Shown here piece by piece: positions 10,284 to 18,775 of a stretch of DNA of 64,000 nt. Below the pieces are notes generated by a model. The model had not been told where the DNA came from and ran no database searches. It saw nothing but the letters and a program-made list of their open reading frames with translations. The stretch is from Azomonas agilis. GTDB lineage: Bacteria > Pseudomonadota > Gammaproteobacteria > Pseudomonadales > Pseudomonadaceae. Position 1 is the first letter of the stretch. Each line of letters begins with the position of its first letter. Location of the stretch: assembly GCF_007830255.1 (NCBI RefSeq), contig NZ_VLKG01000012.1:1-64000 (forward strand), written 5' to 3'. The position numbers and the translations under genes are program-made.

Positions 10284-10313
10284 GCGCTGAGGCTGTTTCA
10301 ACAGTCTCAGCGC
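10284..10313 (+). terminator. Strong hairpin after the porin gene
   Basis: GCGCTGAGGCTG (10284-10295) pairs with CAGTCTCAGCGC (10302-10313) with one G-U pair and a six-base loop, 28 bases past the porin stop. It is followed only by a mixed T-rich stretch. Likely a transcription terminator. Confidence 0.6.
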
Positions 10314-10349
10314 TGATCTTCCAAGTAGCAGATCCTATCCAGTTGTTTA

Positions 10350-11450
10350 ATGGGGGGATTCCATTCTCTACAAGGCCGTTATGTGACCATTAAATCTTCT
10401 CTGACTCCAAAAAATCTGCTTGCACGCTGTAAACCCTGGATACTTAGCCCGTTAGTGGGAGCCCTCGGTGGTGGTTGCGCTCAATTGCTTGGCTGGCCAC
10501 TACCTTGGATGATCGGTGCACTAGTCAGCGTGGCTGCACTGCGCTGCTTGGGCTGCCTGACCTCTCCTATGCCCTATGGCATTAAGGTCGGTCAGTGGAT
10601 TATAGCCACTGGGATCGGTCTGCACTTCAACCAAACAGTGCTTGAGCAGATTCTTGGCCATCTTGGCTTAGTGCTGGTCGGTACTTTGCTGACCGTGTTC
10701 ACCTGCGTCATTGGCATTATTTTGCATCGGCATTACGGAGAAAGTTTTGCTACTGCCTACTTTGCCAGTATGCCTGGTGGTGCTAGCGAGATGGTCAATT
10801 TAGGCCGACCCCATGGCGCAGAGTTACAGCATGTAGCGGCCAGCCATAGCTTGCGTATGATGCTAGTGTTGGTGGGTATTCCTAGCGTCTATACTTGGCT
10901 ATTCGCTGGTGAGCAGGCGATTATCGCCCCTTTGTCTAATCCCGATGTTGGGTGGTTAGTTCTACTATTCGTTTGTGGCGGTCTAGTTGCACTGGTCTTT
11001 CAGCACTGGCGACTACCCAATGCTTGGCAACTTGGTGCCCTCCTAGTCAGCAGCCTATTTAGTATTAACTTCAATTTGCACATCAGTTTGCCAGACGGCG
11101 CTGGCGAAGTTGGCCAATGGTTGTTGGGCAGTAGCTTAGGCTGTCACTTCGAGCGTTCGTTTTTTCGTCGTGCTCCAGCGTTTATGTTGCGTACCTTGCT
11201 GGCGACAGTCGCAGCAGTTTTTCTGGTGGTTCCTATTGCTCTGTTAATGAGCTGGATTTCTAGTTTGGACATGAGAACTTTGGTACTTGGTATGGTGCCC
11301 GGCGGGATCGCTGAGATGAGTCTTATCGCTGAAGCACTTGGCTTATTAGTACCTTTAGTCACTGCTATGCAGGTGCTACGTTTGCTGCTAGTACTATTTT
11401 TAGCAGAGCCTGTGTTTCGCTTTTGGCAAAGTTGCTTAAGAGAGAAATAG
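10350..11450 (+). CDS. AbrB-family (ammonia monooxygenase-regulator type) membrane protein
   Basis: A 366-residue integral membrane protein made of two similar halves. PLVGALGGGCAQLLGWPLPWMIGAL near residue 33 and the duplicated GGASEMV (near 146) and GGIAEMSLIAEALG (near 318) motifs are typical of the AbrB permease family, often mis-annotated as an ammonia monooxygenase regulator. The ATG at 10350 has no obvious ribosome site; a GTG at 10383, with AAGG upstream, would give a protein 11 residues shorter and may be the true start. In Pseudomonas, members often stand beside tricarboxylate transport genes. Function is unknown. Confidence 0.8.
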   Translation: MGGFHSLQGRYVTIKSSLTPKNLLARCKPWILSPLVGALGGGCAQLLGWPLPWMIGALVSVAALRCLGCLTSPMPYGIKVGQWIIATGIGLHFNQTVLEQILGHLGLVLVGTLLTVFTCVIGIILHRHYGESFATAYFASMPGGASEMVNLGRPHGAELQHVAASHSLRMMLVLVGIPSVYTWLFAGEQAIIAPLSNPDVGWLVLLFVCGGLVALVFQHWRLPNAWQLGALLVSSLFSINFNLHISLPDGAGEVGQWLLGSSLGCHFERSFFRRAPAFMLRTLLATVAAVFLVVPIALLMSWISSLDMRTLVLGMVPGGIAEMSLIAEALGLLVPLVTAMQVLRLLLVLFLAEPVFRFWQSCLREK

Positions 11451-11508
11451 TAACTAGGTTAGTTACAACGATCGGTTAATCTCCCAATTACTGGAAGACA
11501 AGCTCCGG

Positions 11509-11697
11509 GTAATCCCCCAAAAATTAGCAGACGCCAAAAGTGGAATTTTCTCGTAATCTTATTTGAGGAGGTTCTATGAAGAAATCTCGTTTCACTGATA
11601 GCCAGATCATTGCAGTGCTCAAACAAGCTGAAGAAGGCACGCCCGTGCCAAAGCTATGTCGTGAGCACACCATGAGCTCTGCAACCTTCTATAAATT
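11509..11697 (+). mobile_element. IS3-family remnant: left end and start of orfA
   Basis: A terminal sequence (about 11509-11560, with CCAAAAATTAGCAGACGCC) is followed by an orfA start at 11576: MKKSRFTDSQIIAVLKQAEE and on to SSATFYK, the helix-turn-helix part of an IS3-family transposase. Resemblance stops after FYK near 11697, where unrelated sequence begins. The rest of the element is missing. A related terminal sequence occurs at 23293-23345. Confidence 0.85.
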
Positions 11698-11730
11698 AGG
11701 ATATTGGCAAAACCAAGGAGTTGGCTTTGC

Positions 11731-12225
11731 TTATAGTTCATTTGTCAGATATTCACTTCCGCAAATCCGAGATCGGCACAACACAAGACCCGAATTTCCA
11801 CCTGAGGAACGAGTTGGTCTGAGACGTAGAGCGTCAATGCCAACAGCTGGGAGTGCCGGATGCAATCATCGTATCAGGTGACATTGCTTTCGCTGGCGCC
11901 CCAGATGAGTTCGCCTTTGCTACGGAGTGGCTCACTAAGCTCTGTGAAGCCTGCAGATGTTCATTGGAGTCCGTTTTCGTTGTTCCTGGTAACCATGACG
12001 TAGTACGGGAGCGGGCAGGGCGTAATCTTGTCCAACTGATCTACCGTCAAATCAAGCAGTCGGATACCCGTTCTCTGAGATTTCAAATCAATTGGGAGAC
12101 CCAGATGCAAGACGCCTACTTTATGAAGGACTGGATAATTACAATCAATTTGCGCTGCAGTTTTTCTGCAACTTACTGCCACCCGAAAGGACACGAGCTA
12201 CGCGCGACCTCAAACTCAATGACGG
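11731..12225 (+). pseudogene. Metallophosphoesterase, N-terminal part, broken
   Basis: Reading from 11731 gives IVHLSDIHFRKSEIG, the first metal-binding motif (DIH) of the calcineurin-like phosphoesterase fold. After an in-frame TGA near 11818, VPDAIIVSGDIAFAGAP (motif GD) and VFVVPGNHDVVRERAG (motif GNHD) follow in the same frame. Further on the frame shifts: LDNYNQFALQFFCNLLPPER is read in another phase at about 12132-12190. Homology ends near 12225. The gene lost its start to the IS3 junction and its C-terminal half to a deletion. Such phosphoesterases often belong to ATPase-linked defence or repair systems, but the partner is not here. Confidence 0.78.
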
Positions 12226-12236
12226 ATAAGAAATAC

Positions 12237-12887
12237 TCAAATTGGTTTAGCGAAAACCCAAATTCCAATATTTTTATCAATTATTGATGAAAACTTTATC
12301 TTTCCATAAGTTAACTCTTGACCCTTGAGAAGATCGGGTATTTTTTCAAAAACAACCTTTTGTTCGACACTTATATTAGCTGCTGTTAATGCAGCGCTCA
12401 CCATGACAGCAAACTCAAGAGGAGGTAGGTTATGTTTGCTAAGAATATTTAGATCGAATAAATTTCCTGTCGTTTTTGATATTGTTCCTGTTATAAATAC
12501 ATTTTGATCAATATTCGCACTGAAGCTATTTTTTGATGCTCCTGTTGTAAGTTTTTTATCCATTATCCGATGGTGTTGACTAAATGGCTGAAGTATTTTG
12601 TCTAGCCGATAAAAATAGGTGTCGGCATCCATTTCGAGAGACTTCTCTGATATAGCGGATACCGCTGCAATAGCTTTTTTATTTATTATTTCTTCAGATG
12701 ATGGTTCTATATTATCTTTTGATAAAGCTGTAACCAATAAAGTTATTCCTGCGAAGCTGCCAAAACTAAATCCTACAAAATTTCTAAGTAACCAACCTCG
12801 CCCATTATTTTTTAAACGATTGGTGATCCACCACCAAATTAATGCACATAATGCGATAGAACTAAAGAGGATAATTAAATCCAACAT
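12237..12887 (-). CDS. Hypothetical membrane-anchored protein
   Basis: A 216-residue protein I do not recognise. Two N-terminal hydrophobic segments (IILFSSIALCALIWWWI near residue 5 and a second near residue 40, FVGFSFGSFAGITLLVTAL) would anchor it in the inner membrane; the remaining ~155 residues are mixed and polar. It has a ribosome site (CGGAAG) and a good sigma-70-like promoter just upstream. Its codon use is AT-rich, unlike the neighbouring cluster, suggesting acquired DNA. It starts just beyond the broken phosphoesterase and is itself intact. Confidence 0.6.
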   Translation of the reverse strand: MLDLIILFSSIALCALIWWWITNRLKNNGRGWLLRNFVGFSFGSFAGITLLVTALSKDNIEPSSEEIINKKAIAAVSAISEKSLEMDADTYFYRLDKILQPFSQHHRIMDKKLTTGASKNSFSANIDQNVFITGTISKTTGNLFDLNILSKHNLPPLEFAVMVSAALTAANISVEQKVVFEKIPDLLKGQELTYGKIKFSSIIDKNIGIWVFAKPI

Positions 12888-12909
12888 TTGGCTTCCGTTT
12901 CCACTAGTT

Positions 12910-12937
12910 AGTATAAAAGTAACTTTTTGCTGTACAA
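12910..12937 (-). promoter_or_regulatory. Sigma-70-type promoter for the 12237-12887 gene
   Basis: On the minus strand TTGTAC (12937-12932) and TATACT (12915-12910) are separated by 16 bases. The likely transcript start is some 15 bases before the start codon. Confidence 0.5.
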
Positions 12938-13027
12938 TTTAATTTTTCGGAAAAGAGGAATTTCATTCAGAGACAAATGCTCTCACAGGGAATATTATCA
13001 TTATATGGTACGTTACAGAATCAAGTT

Positions 13028-13432
13028 TTAGTTACTGTCGATATGTCCCTCTAACCCTCCGTTTTTGCCATATCTTCTACCCTTCTCGTCAATACGTCCT
13101 AAATAACGGGAATTTTCATCGTATATTCTTCCGCCACTGTCGGTACGTCCCTCATAGCCCCCATTTTCATTGTATCTCTTGCCGTTTTCATCGATACGCC
13201 CTAAATAGCGGGCATTCTCATCATAAATTCTTCCACTACTGTCGAGACGTCCTAGATAACGTCCGTTTGCATCGTATCTTCTGCCATTATCATCAATACG
13301 TCCCAGATAACGAGCATTTTCGCCGTATATTCTTCCGCTGCTATTACCATACTGATCGTAGATATTTGAGTCGGCAGATACCATAGGGATATTAAGCAAC
13401 AGCAAGCTTACGATAGATATAAATTTTTTCAT
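13028..13432 (-). CDS. Secreted tandem-repeat protein (GRIYDENxRYLGRID repeats)
   Basis: A 134-residue protein with a signal peptide (MKKFISIVSLLLLNIPMVSA) and then a mature part built almost entirely of short repeats of 10-13 residues alternating GRIYDENARYLGRID and NGRRYDANGRYLGR types. Such Y-D-x-x-G / L-G-R-I-D repeats suggest a small beta-rich structure of stacked hairpins. The charge pattern (many R and D) and aromatic spacing are regular. Start is supported by AAGG upstream. Function is unknown; it is probably periplasmic or exported. The DNA repeats themselves are diverged in third positions, indicating selection on the protein. Confidence 0.7.
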   Translation of the reverse strand: MKKFISIVSLLLLNIPMVSADSNIYDQYGNSSGRIYGENARYLGRIDDNGRRYDANGRYLGRLDSSGRIYDENARYLGRIDENGKRYNENGGYEGRTDSGGRIYDENSRYLGRIDEKGRRYGKNGGLEGHIDSN

Positions 13433-13734
13433 GATAAACCTTTTAAAATAGCGCTACCAGCTGCCTATCTTCATATAAGCAAAATACTTAACTATCCACA
13501 CTACTAACGTAAATATTGTCAATCTTAACAATGAAACCCAGATATTTCTCATATCACCCTGTATTAGACAACATCCCATGCATAAGTTTTCATGAGAGTT
13601 AACAATTTTTAGGTGGCTGCTTCCCACTTTAATTGGGTGAGGAGCACTGTAATGACCCACTGAAAACCTGCTCACGTCATAATCAAGGGAGCAGACGATG
13701 AGCATGAAGATGGAAGACGAGATCAATCTATCCC

Positions 13735-14190
13735 TCGCCGCACGGTTTATTACCGGCCGATCAAGGGAGCTCCCCAAGTAGATTCGAAGTGTGCTGCCCC
13801 TATCAAAGCCCTAATCGAGACCTCGCCTTCGTTTGGCGCCCACCTACTGGGCTTCAATAAGAACACCGTACAGCGGGTATCCAGCTCATGAGTTGGCATC
13901 TGTCACGTACCGGTAAGGCCACCACAGCGGCAAGTACTCTGGAGCATGCTCTGATAGCCTGTTTCGGTACACTGGAGTGTGTTCCGGCCAGCTTTTTGCT
14001 GCGTTCTGACAATGGGCTGGTCTTCACTTCACGCCACTACACCAGCTTGGTGCGTAGCTATGGCTTGAGGTAGGAGTTCATTACTCCGCACTGTCCGCAG
14101 CAGAATGCGGGTCATCCGTACACTCAAGGAGCAATGCGTGCATCGCCAACGCTTTGAGAGTTTACAGCATGCCAGCCTAGCTTAGGCTCG
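13735..14190 (+). mobile_element. IS3-family orfB (integrase) remnant with internal deletions
   Basis: Pieces of an IS3 orfB are read in order: VYYRPIKGAPQVDSK, ALIETSPSFG, LLGFNKNTVQRV, then SWHLSRTGKATTAASTLEHA and FLLRSDNGLVFTSRHY, with LRxEFITPHCPQQN further on. The D of RSDNG is the second catalytic acid of the DDE core. Several segments are missing, including the region between NTVQR and SWHLS, and an in-frame TAG interrupts the YGLR-EFITP stretch. The element is dead. Confidence 0.82.
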
Positions 14191-14212
14191 AGGCAAAACA
14201 GCACGGAGATCG

Positions 14213-14571
14213 TCCACTCCCACAAATTCCCCCCCTTAGAGGCTTGCTTAGGCATCAATTATGAGCAACAAACTTGGAGTACAGGTGCACTTTGGCGAAT
14301 AGTAGCCCGACAAAGTCGCACAGCTGAAGGCCAAGGCAACGTAGTAGGGCGGGATTTTGGGGATAGTGATGGCTTTGGCGTTCTATCGCTAAATGCTGCC
14401 TATCGTCTAAATACCCATTTCAAAGTGAGTACTGGCGTAGATAACGTATTAGATAAAACTTACAGTGAACACCTGAACTTGGCCGGTAATGCAGGTTTTG
14501 ATCTAGCTGCTGATGAGCGCATTAACGAAGCTGGTCGCTTGTGGTGGCTAAGGTTTGATGTGAGTCTCTAA
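14213..14571 (+). pseudogene. oprC: C-terminal fragment of a TonB-dependent copper receptor (OprC-like)
   Basis: An open stretch of about 115 codons lacking any start: LEACLGINYEQQTWSTGALW, then GVDNVLDKTYSEHLNLAGNA and a terminal beta strand LWWLRFDVSL. This matches the last strands of the OprC/NosA outer-membrane copper receptor. The barrel N-terminal and plug domains are absent; the fragment starts directly beside the IS3 orfB remnant, so the element or a deletion at its edge removed the rest. It cannot make a functional receptor. Confidence 0.8.
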
Positions 14572-14583
14572 AAGTGAGTACGG

Positions 14584-14613
14584 ATTATCGTTTACACTCC
14601 TGTAAACGATAAT
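14584..14613. terminator. Perfect 13-bp hairpin after the receptor fragment
   Basis: ATTATCGTTTACA (14584-14596), loop CTCC, TGTAAACGATAAT (14601-14613). The symmetry is exact. It could terminate transcription of the former receptor gene; AT-rich sequence follows, and a protein-binding palindrome is possible too. Confidence 0.55.
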
Positions 14614-14705
14614 TTAATAATGCATCGTGCCTACCTCTGCAGGTAAATAACTCCAAATAGAGATTCTGAGCTTGGGGTGGCTGCTTATCCTGCCCATGCC
14701 TTTCT

Positions 14706-15410
14706 TTAACGTGGCCAAGCCTCCGCTAATCCTGTTAACGCATAGTGGTAAGACTGACCCGGCCAATAGCGTGTGACGAGCGCTCCATCGTGACGCTCAC
14801 CTGCTGTTTTCATCCGCTGTCCCGGTGGACGGATGTACAACATCAGTGGTTGACCTTGGGCATTTTGATAAAGGACAAGTGCCGCTGGCCCTGCCTCAGT
14901 AACCAGCCAGCGTCCCAACACCGGTTTAATGCCTTGCGCTGCAAAATTCGGAAGTTCAGGCGGACTAGTTAAACGGCTGTTCAGCCAAACAAGAATATCC
15001 GAAGCCTGTTGAAAGCGAATATCAGGAACAGTGTCTGCATTAGCAAACACTCGGTAGGCTTGCACCGCATCGTCCATTGGCAAACCATGCTCAGGCGTTG
15101 GAGACAGCCAGCCAAACCAAACCGTGCTTACCATGAGTATCAGTAACACGGCCGTTTGTGCCTGCCGCTGCCAACGGCGGCGCTGTAAGGCATGCCGTAT
15201 ACGGCGCGGTTCCAGGGGATCATTAAATAGAGGACTGGCTGAACCGGCTAAGGCCGCCCGCAAGCGCCGCTGTTCTTGGCGCAGATACTCCACCTCTTGG
15301 GCTAAGGCCGGGGTCTGAGCCAAAACTTGCTCCAGTCGCTGGCGCGAGTCAGGGTCAAGTTGATTGTCTACGTAAGCATGGAGCTCAAGGTCATCAATAG
15401 GAAGGGTCAT
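14706..15410 (-). CDS. Anti-sigma factor, single-pass membrane protein
   Basis: A 234-residue protein encoded directly after an ECF sigma gene with an ATGA start-stop overlap. The N terminus DLELHAYVDNQLDPDSRQRLEQVL is the usual cytoplasmic anti-sigma segment; the zinc-binding HxxxCxxC version is absent. A single transmembrane helix (TAVLLILMVSTVWFGWL near residue 86) is followed by a periplasmic domain of about 130 residues. It should hold the sigma factor inactive until an envelope or oxidative signal. The divergent catalase-like and cytochrome b561 genes are the obvious targets. Confidence 0.85.
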   Translation of the reverse strand: MTLPIDDLELHAYVDNQLDPDSRQRLEQVLAQTPALAQEVEYLRQEQRRLRAALAGSASPLFNDPLEPRRIRHALQRRRWQRQAQTAVLLILMVSTVWFGWLSPTPEHGLPMDDAVQAYRVFANADTVPDIRFQQASDILVWLNSRLTSPPELPNFAAQGIKPVLGRWLVTEAGPAALVLYQNAQGQPLMLYIRPPGQRMKTAGERHDGALVTRYWPGQSYHYALTGLAEAWPR

Positions 15411-15925
15411 TGATGTTTCCTCAGCGCGATTGACGGGGCCGAGCCTTCCTCTAACTGACGCAGCGCTTGACGGGCACGGGACAGTCGGGACATGACCGTA
15501 CCCAGCGGAATATCCAAAGCCTCGCTGGCCTGCTGGTAGCTGAAGCCCTCCACCGTCACCAGCAAGAGCAATGCCCGTTGCTCAGGTTTCAGGGTTCCAA
15601 AAGCCTCTAGGGTGGATTGCGCCATCCACTGAGCCTCAGGAGAGTTATCCGTCTCTGTTTGAGCCTGCTCACCAAACAAGGCTAACAGGCGTGCATAGCG
15701 TTTGGCCCAACGTTGGCTGTCTAAAAACTGCCGATACAGAATGCGGAACATCCAAGCCTGCCACTGGGTTTCTGGGCGTTTACTGTGAGCTTTGCGGAGG
15801 GCGCGCTCCAGCGTATTTTGCACTAAATCATCCGCAGCACTGGCATTGCGGGTCAACCAGTAGGCGAAACGGCGCAAACGAGGCAGTAACTCTCGCAACT
15901 GTGCATCGGTTAGGTCTTGGCTCAT
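15407..15925 (-). CDS. ECF-family RNA polymerase sigma factor
   Basis: A 172-residue ECF sigma factor from ATG 15925. Region 2 contains LTRNASAADDLVQNTLERALRK with the DD-L-VQ motif and WMFRILYRQFLDSQR; region 4 contains LLLVTVEGFSYQQASEALDIPLGTVMSRLSRARQAL, the -35 binding helix-turn-helix. A longer start at 15985 is open but adds unrelated residues. It overlaps the anti-sigma gene and is divergent from a catalase-like gene; sigma/anti-sigma pairs with this catalase-cytochrome b module recur in Proteobacteria, so it probably senses oxidative stress and drives both its own operon and the divergent one. Confidence 0.88.
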   Translation of the reverse strand: MSQDLTDAQLRELLPRLRRFAYWLTRNASAADDLVQNTLERALRKAHSKRPETQWQAWMFRILYRQFLDSQRWAKRYARLLALFGEQAQTETDNSPEAQWMAQSTLEAFGTLKPEQRALLLLVTVEGFSYQQASEALDIPLGTVMSRLSRARQALRQLEEGSAPSIALRKHQ

Positions 15926-16061
15926 GGCAAGGCATCTCAAAGGCTGCTGCGGGAAAGACGCTTTTATCCAATGCTTTATTCCCAAGTGCTTAAAAAATAT
16001 ATTTGGGAATAAACAACAGAATCAGACGTCCTGCATACATCCTGTTCTTTGGAATTTTGTT

Positions 16062-17120
16062 ATGCAGACCTCTTTAACGCCAAGGGCCCGCGCTGGACGT
16101 TACCTCGGTATTGGTGCATTACTCGGCAGTACGGCTTTAGCACTGGTTTGGGCCGCTCACGGATTTAACTCATCTCAAGCCAGCCCCCAACAAATCACCG
16201 ATCAGTTTGAGCGTAATGCAGGGTTTCAACCCGGTTTTCGTCGCAATCACAGCAAAGGCCTGTGTGTGACGGGCTATTTTGAGGCTCAGGGTGAGGCCTC
16301 AATCTACTCAACCGCTGCCCTATTTCAAGCGGGGCAAACGCCAGTCATTGGTCGTTTTGCCATCGGGGGCAGTAACCCACAGGCAGCAGATGATTCGGTT
16401 CCTATTCGCAGTCTGGCGCTGCAGTTTAATCTCGCCAATGGTGAGCAATGGCGCACGGCGATGAACAGCAACGCGGTGTTTCCCGTTGCCTCCCCTCAAA
16501 GTTTCTACGAGCAATTGCAGGCCTCACAGCCAGACCCAAAAACTGGCAAACCCGATCCCGCCCGCCTGAAGGACTTTTTTGACAGCCACCCAGAAACAGC
16601 CGCCTTTCGGGCTTGGTTGAAGGGCTTTACGCCTTCCTCTAGCTGGGCCAATACCCATTACTACGGCTTAAACGCCTTTGTCTTGGTTCAAGAGCAGGGC
16701 CAGCGCCAAGCCGTGCGCTGGAGCTTGGTGCCTGAACAACCCTATGAACCCTTGGCAGCCGTTCAGCGGGATAACCCAAACACCCTCAGCCATGACCTTG
16801 AACAGCGCTTACAGCAAGGGCCGCTGCGTTGGCAACTGCGCTTGACTCTGGCTCAGCTCGAAGACCCAACCCATGATGCGACGCAGGCTTGGCCCGCTGA
16901 TCGTCCTCAGATTACGGCCGGTTTGGTCGTGCTGGAACACAGCCAGCCTCAAGCCACAGGGCCATGCCGAGACATCAATTACGATCCCCTCGTTTTACCT
17001 AAAGGCATTGAAGGATCGGATGATCCTCTGCTCAGTGCTCGCTCAGCAGTGTATGCCACCGCTCTTTACCGCCGCCTTCAGGAAAACCACAGCACTACCG
17101 GAGCCCTCCAACATGACTGA
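16062..17120 (+). CDS. Catalase-related haem peroxidase, SrpA-like
   Basis: A 352-residue protein. An N-terminal hydrophobic segment (GRYLGIGALLGSTALALVWAA) targets it to the periplasm. The catalase core is reduced: NAGFQPGFRRNHSKGLCVTGYF carries the distal histidine (NHSKG), followed by PVIGRFAIGG and later RSAVYATALYRRLQENH. Small catalase-fold proteins of this class act as peroxidases. The start ATG 16062 is preferred because upstream in-frame codons are not conserved in type. It overlaps the cytochrome b561 gene by eight bases, so the two are translated together; cytochrome b561 may feed electrons to it. Confidence 0.86.
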   Translation: MQTSLTPRARAGRYLGIGALLGSTALALVWAAHGFNSSQASPQQITDQFERNAGFQPGFRRNHSKGLCVTGYFEAQGEASIYSTAALFQAGQTPVIGRFAIGGSNPQAADDSVPIRSLALQFNLANGEQWRTAMNSNAVFPVASPQSFYEQLQASQPDPKTGKPDPARLKDFFDSHPETAAFRAWLKGFTPSSSWANTHYYGLNAFVLVQEQGQRQAVRWSLVPEQPYEPLAAVQRDNPNTLSHDLEQRLQQGPLRWQLRLTLAQLEDPTHDATQAWPADRPQITAGLVVLEHSQPQATGPCRDINYDPLVLPKGIEGSDDPLLSARSAVYATALYRRLQENHSTTGALQHD

Positions 17121-17658
17121 CACTCAACAGCATTACTCCAGCTCCGTACGCGGACTCCATTGGCTGATGGCGTTTCTGTTATTCAGCCAAATTTTTATCG
17201 GTGCGACAATGGTGGCGCGGGTAGACAGCTATGCCATCCTCATAGTGCTGCATAAAGCTTTGGGGTTAATCTTGTTGGGCTTAGTTTGTCTGCGTTTGGG
17301 AGCCCGATTGATCACCACGGCCCCCGCGTTGCCAAGCAGTATGCCGCAATGGCAACGCGGAGCCGCCCACGGTCTACACGGACTGCTGTATCTACTGATG
17401 CTGGCTCAACCCCTGTGCGGCTGGTTGATGTTGTCCGCAGCGGGGCAGCCTTTGACCTTTTGGGGCTGGGTAGTGCCGTCCCTTATCAGCGCGGATTCCG
17501 GCTTATATGTCCTGTTGCGCGCGCTGCATGGCCTGTTGGCCTACCTGCTGTTTGCCCTCGTATTGCTGCATGTAGGCGCGGCTCTGGTGCATGGGCTGAT
17601 TCGGCGAGATGGGGTATTGGAGCGTATGTTAAAGGCAGCACCCTCAGAATCTAAATAG
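17113..17658 (+). CDS. Cytochrome b561, dihaem membrane electron carrier
   Basis: A 181-residue integral membrane protein with four hydrophobic helices and suitably placed histidines: SSVRGLHWLMAFLLF (His in helix 1), LIVLHKALGLILLGLVCLRLG (helix 2), RGAAHGLHGLLYLLMLAQPL (helix 3) and LRALHGLLAYLLFALVLLHVG (helix 4). These fit the bacterial cytochrome b561 family, which takes electrons from the quinone pool. The ATG at 17113 overlaps the stop of the upstream catalase-like gene (TGA 17118-17120), so they form a coupled pair under the divergent ECF sigma factor. Confidence 0.87.
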   Translation: MTDTQQHYSSSVRGLHWLMAFLLFSQIFIGATMVARVDSYAILIVLHKALGLILLGLVCLRLGARLITTAPALPSSMPQWQRGAAHGLHGLLYLLMLAQPLCGWLMLSAAGQPLTFWGWVVPSLISADSGLYVLLRALHGLLAYLLFALVLLHVGAALVHGLIRRDGVLERMLKAAPSESK

Positions 17659-17676
17659 CGGCCTCATAGCCACTAA

Positions 17677-17826
17677 AAACAGTTAGATGCAAACGAATCC
17701 TTAATGGAGCAATTAGGCAGCATGTCGACACCTGCTATTTTTTATTTAGACGAAGAGGATCGGTTACAGCAACACCAAGGAGCTCCCAATATCGAAACTT
17801 TACCCTCAATATTAGGAGCTCTTTAA
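17677..17826 (+). pseudogene. dsbG: C-terminal fragment of DsbG-like thiol:disulfide protein
   Basis: About 49 codons ending in TAA: NESLMEQLGSMSTPAIFYLD then RLQQHQGAPNIETLPSILG. The cis-proline turn (STPAIFY) and the LQQ...G-P tail match the end of DsbG/DsbC-type thioredoxin-fold proteins. The CxxC active site and dimerisation domain are absent. It lies next to two other broken thiol-redox genes. Confidence 0.72.
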
Positions 17827-17881
17827 TGAGCGCTGCAGTAACCGGTTAGGACTGACCTGAAGTATTTAGGTTTGTCTTGAG

Positions 17882-18704
17882 CTACGACACAATGGATTGA
17901 AGAGCAGTGGCTAGCATTTCCTCAACAACAGGATGATAGAAAGGATGCTCTAACAGACTGTATGCGGTTTCTTTTCGTTAGATTGCCCAACCTTGGGGAC
18001 AGGGTATAGCCTGCGCTGGCTGTCCTGACCACAGCGTCATATCACGCCCAAATGCTTGGGCGGCGCGTTCATAAATGACAGGATCATCAATGCCTGCCAG
18101 ACTATTACCCGCCCCCGTCACCTCAACCCCTAGCCGTGCTAAAACAAGACCTATTTCCAGACCTACAGCGCCTAACCCCAATACCGCCAGTCGTTTTGGC
18201 AGATCGGCTAATTCAAACAACTCATCTGTCGTGAGACTACGATCCCGCACAGGAGCCAGCCAATCAGGTACATAGGCTTTGGAACCTGTGGCAATCACCA
18301 CTGCTGAGGCTCTGATGCGCACAACGCCTTCTTGGGTATCAACCTCAAGAAGCGTCGGCTCTACAAAACGAGCGCTGCCTTGAATCAAGTGGTTACCGGT
18401 GGCTGCACGCGTTTTTTTAGTAGCACTTTCAGTAAAATGATCACGTTGTTGACGTACATACTGCCAAGTTTGCGCGGAGTCTAAGGATAGGCTATCCCAG
18501 CCTGAAACCCCTATACGGGCCATTTCTTGGCGAGACTGCCACAACTTGGCCGCATGCAAAGCCGCTTTGGATGGCATACACCCAACGCGCGCGCAGGTTG
18601 TACCCAAAGGGCAGTGGTCAATCAATACAAAATTCTCGCAGCGCATACAAGCCCGCAGTACCCGCACCAATGATGGCTACATCAATAGTAATTTCGGAAC
18701 CCAT
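17882..18704 (-). pseudogene. Dihydrolipoamide dehydrogenase-like flavoprotein, broken
   Basis: From ATG 18704 (AGGAGAG ribosome site) translation begins MGSEITIDVAIIGAGTAGLY, an FAD-binding start. A frameshift follows, after which the other phase gives CENFVLIDHCPLGTTCARVGC, the redox disulfide region (TTCxxxxC), an FAD domain and the start of an NAD domain (LAVLGLGAVGLEIGL). Reading then hits TAA at 17978, but the same frame resumes with RKETAYSLLEHPFYHPVVEE and ends at TAG 17882, the genuine C terminus of the family (HP is the active-site pair). So there is one frameshift, one stop and an internal deletion that takes out much of the NAD and interface domains. Confidence 0.82.
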
Positions 18705-18775
18705 AAATCCACTCTCTCCTGGGAAGAGGCTGTCTATGCAAGACAGCCGAGAAGGTTTTGAAAGCCTTCACCCCA

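Noticed and set aside
13454-13777. 107-codon minus-strand frame
   Set aside because: Overlaps IS3 debris, no ribosome site, no family resemblance.
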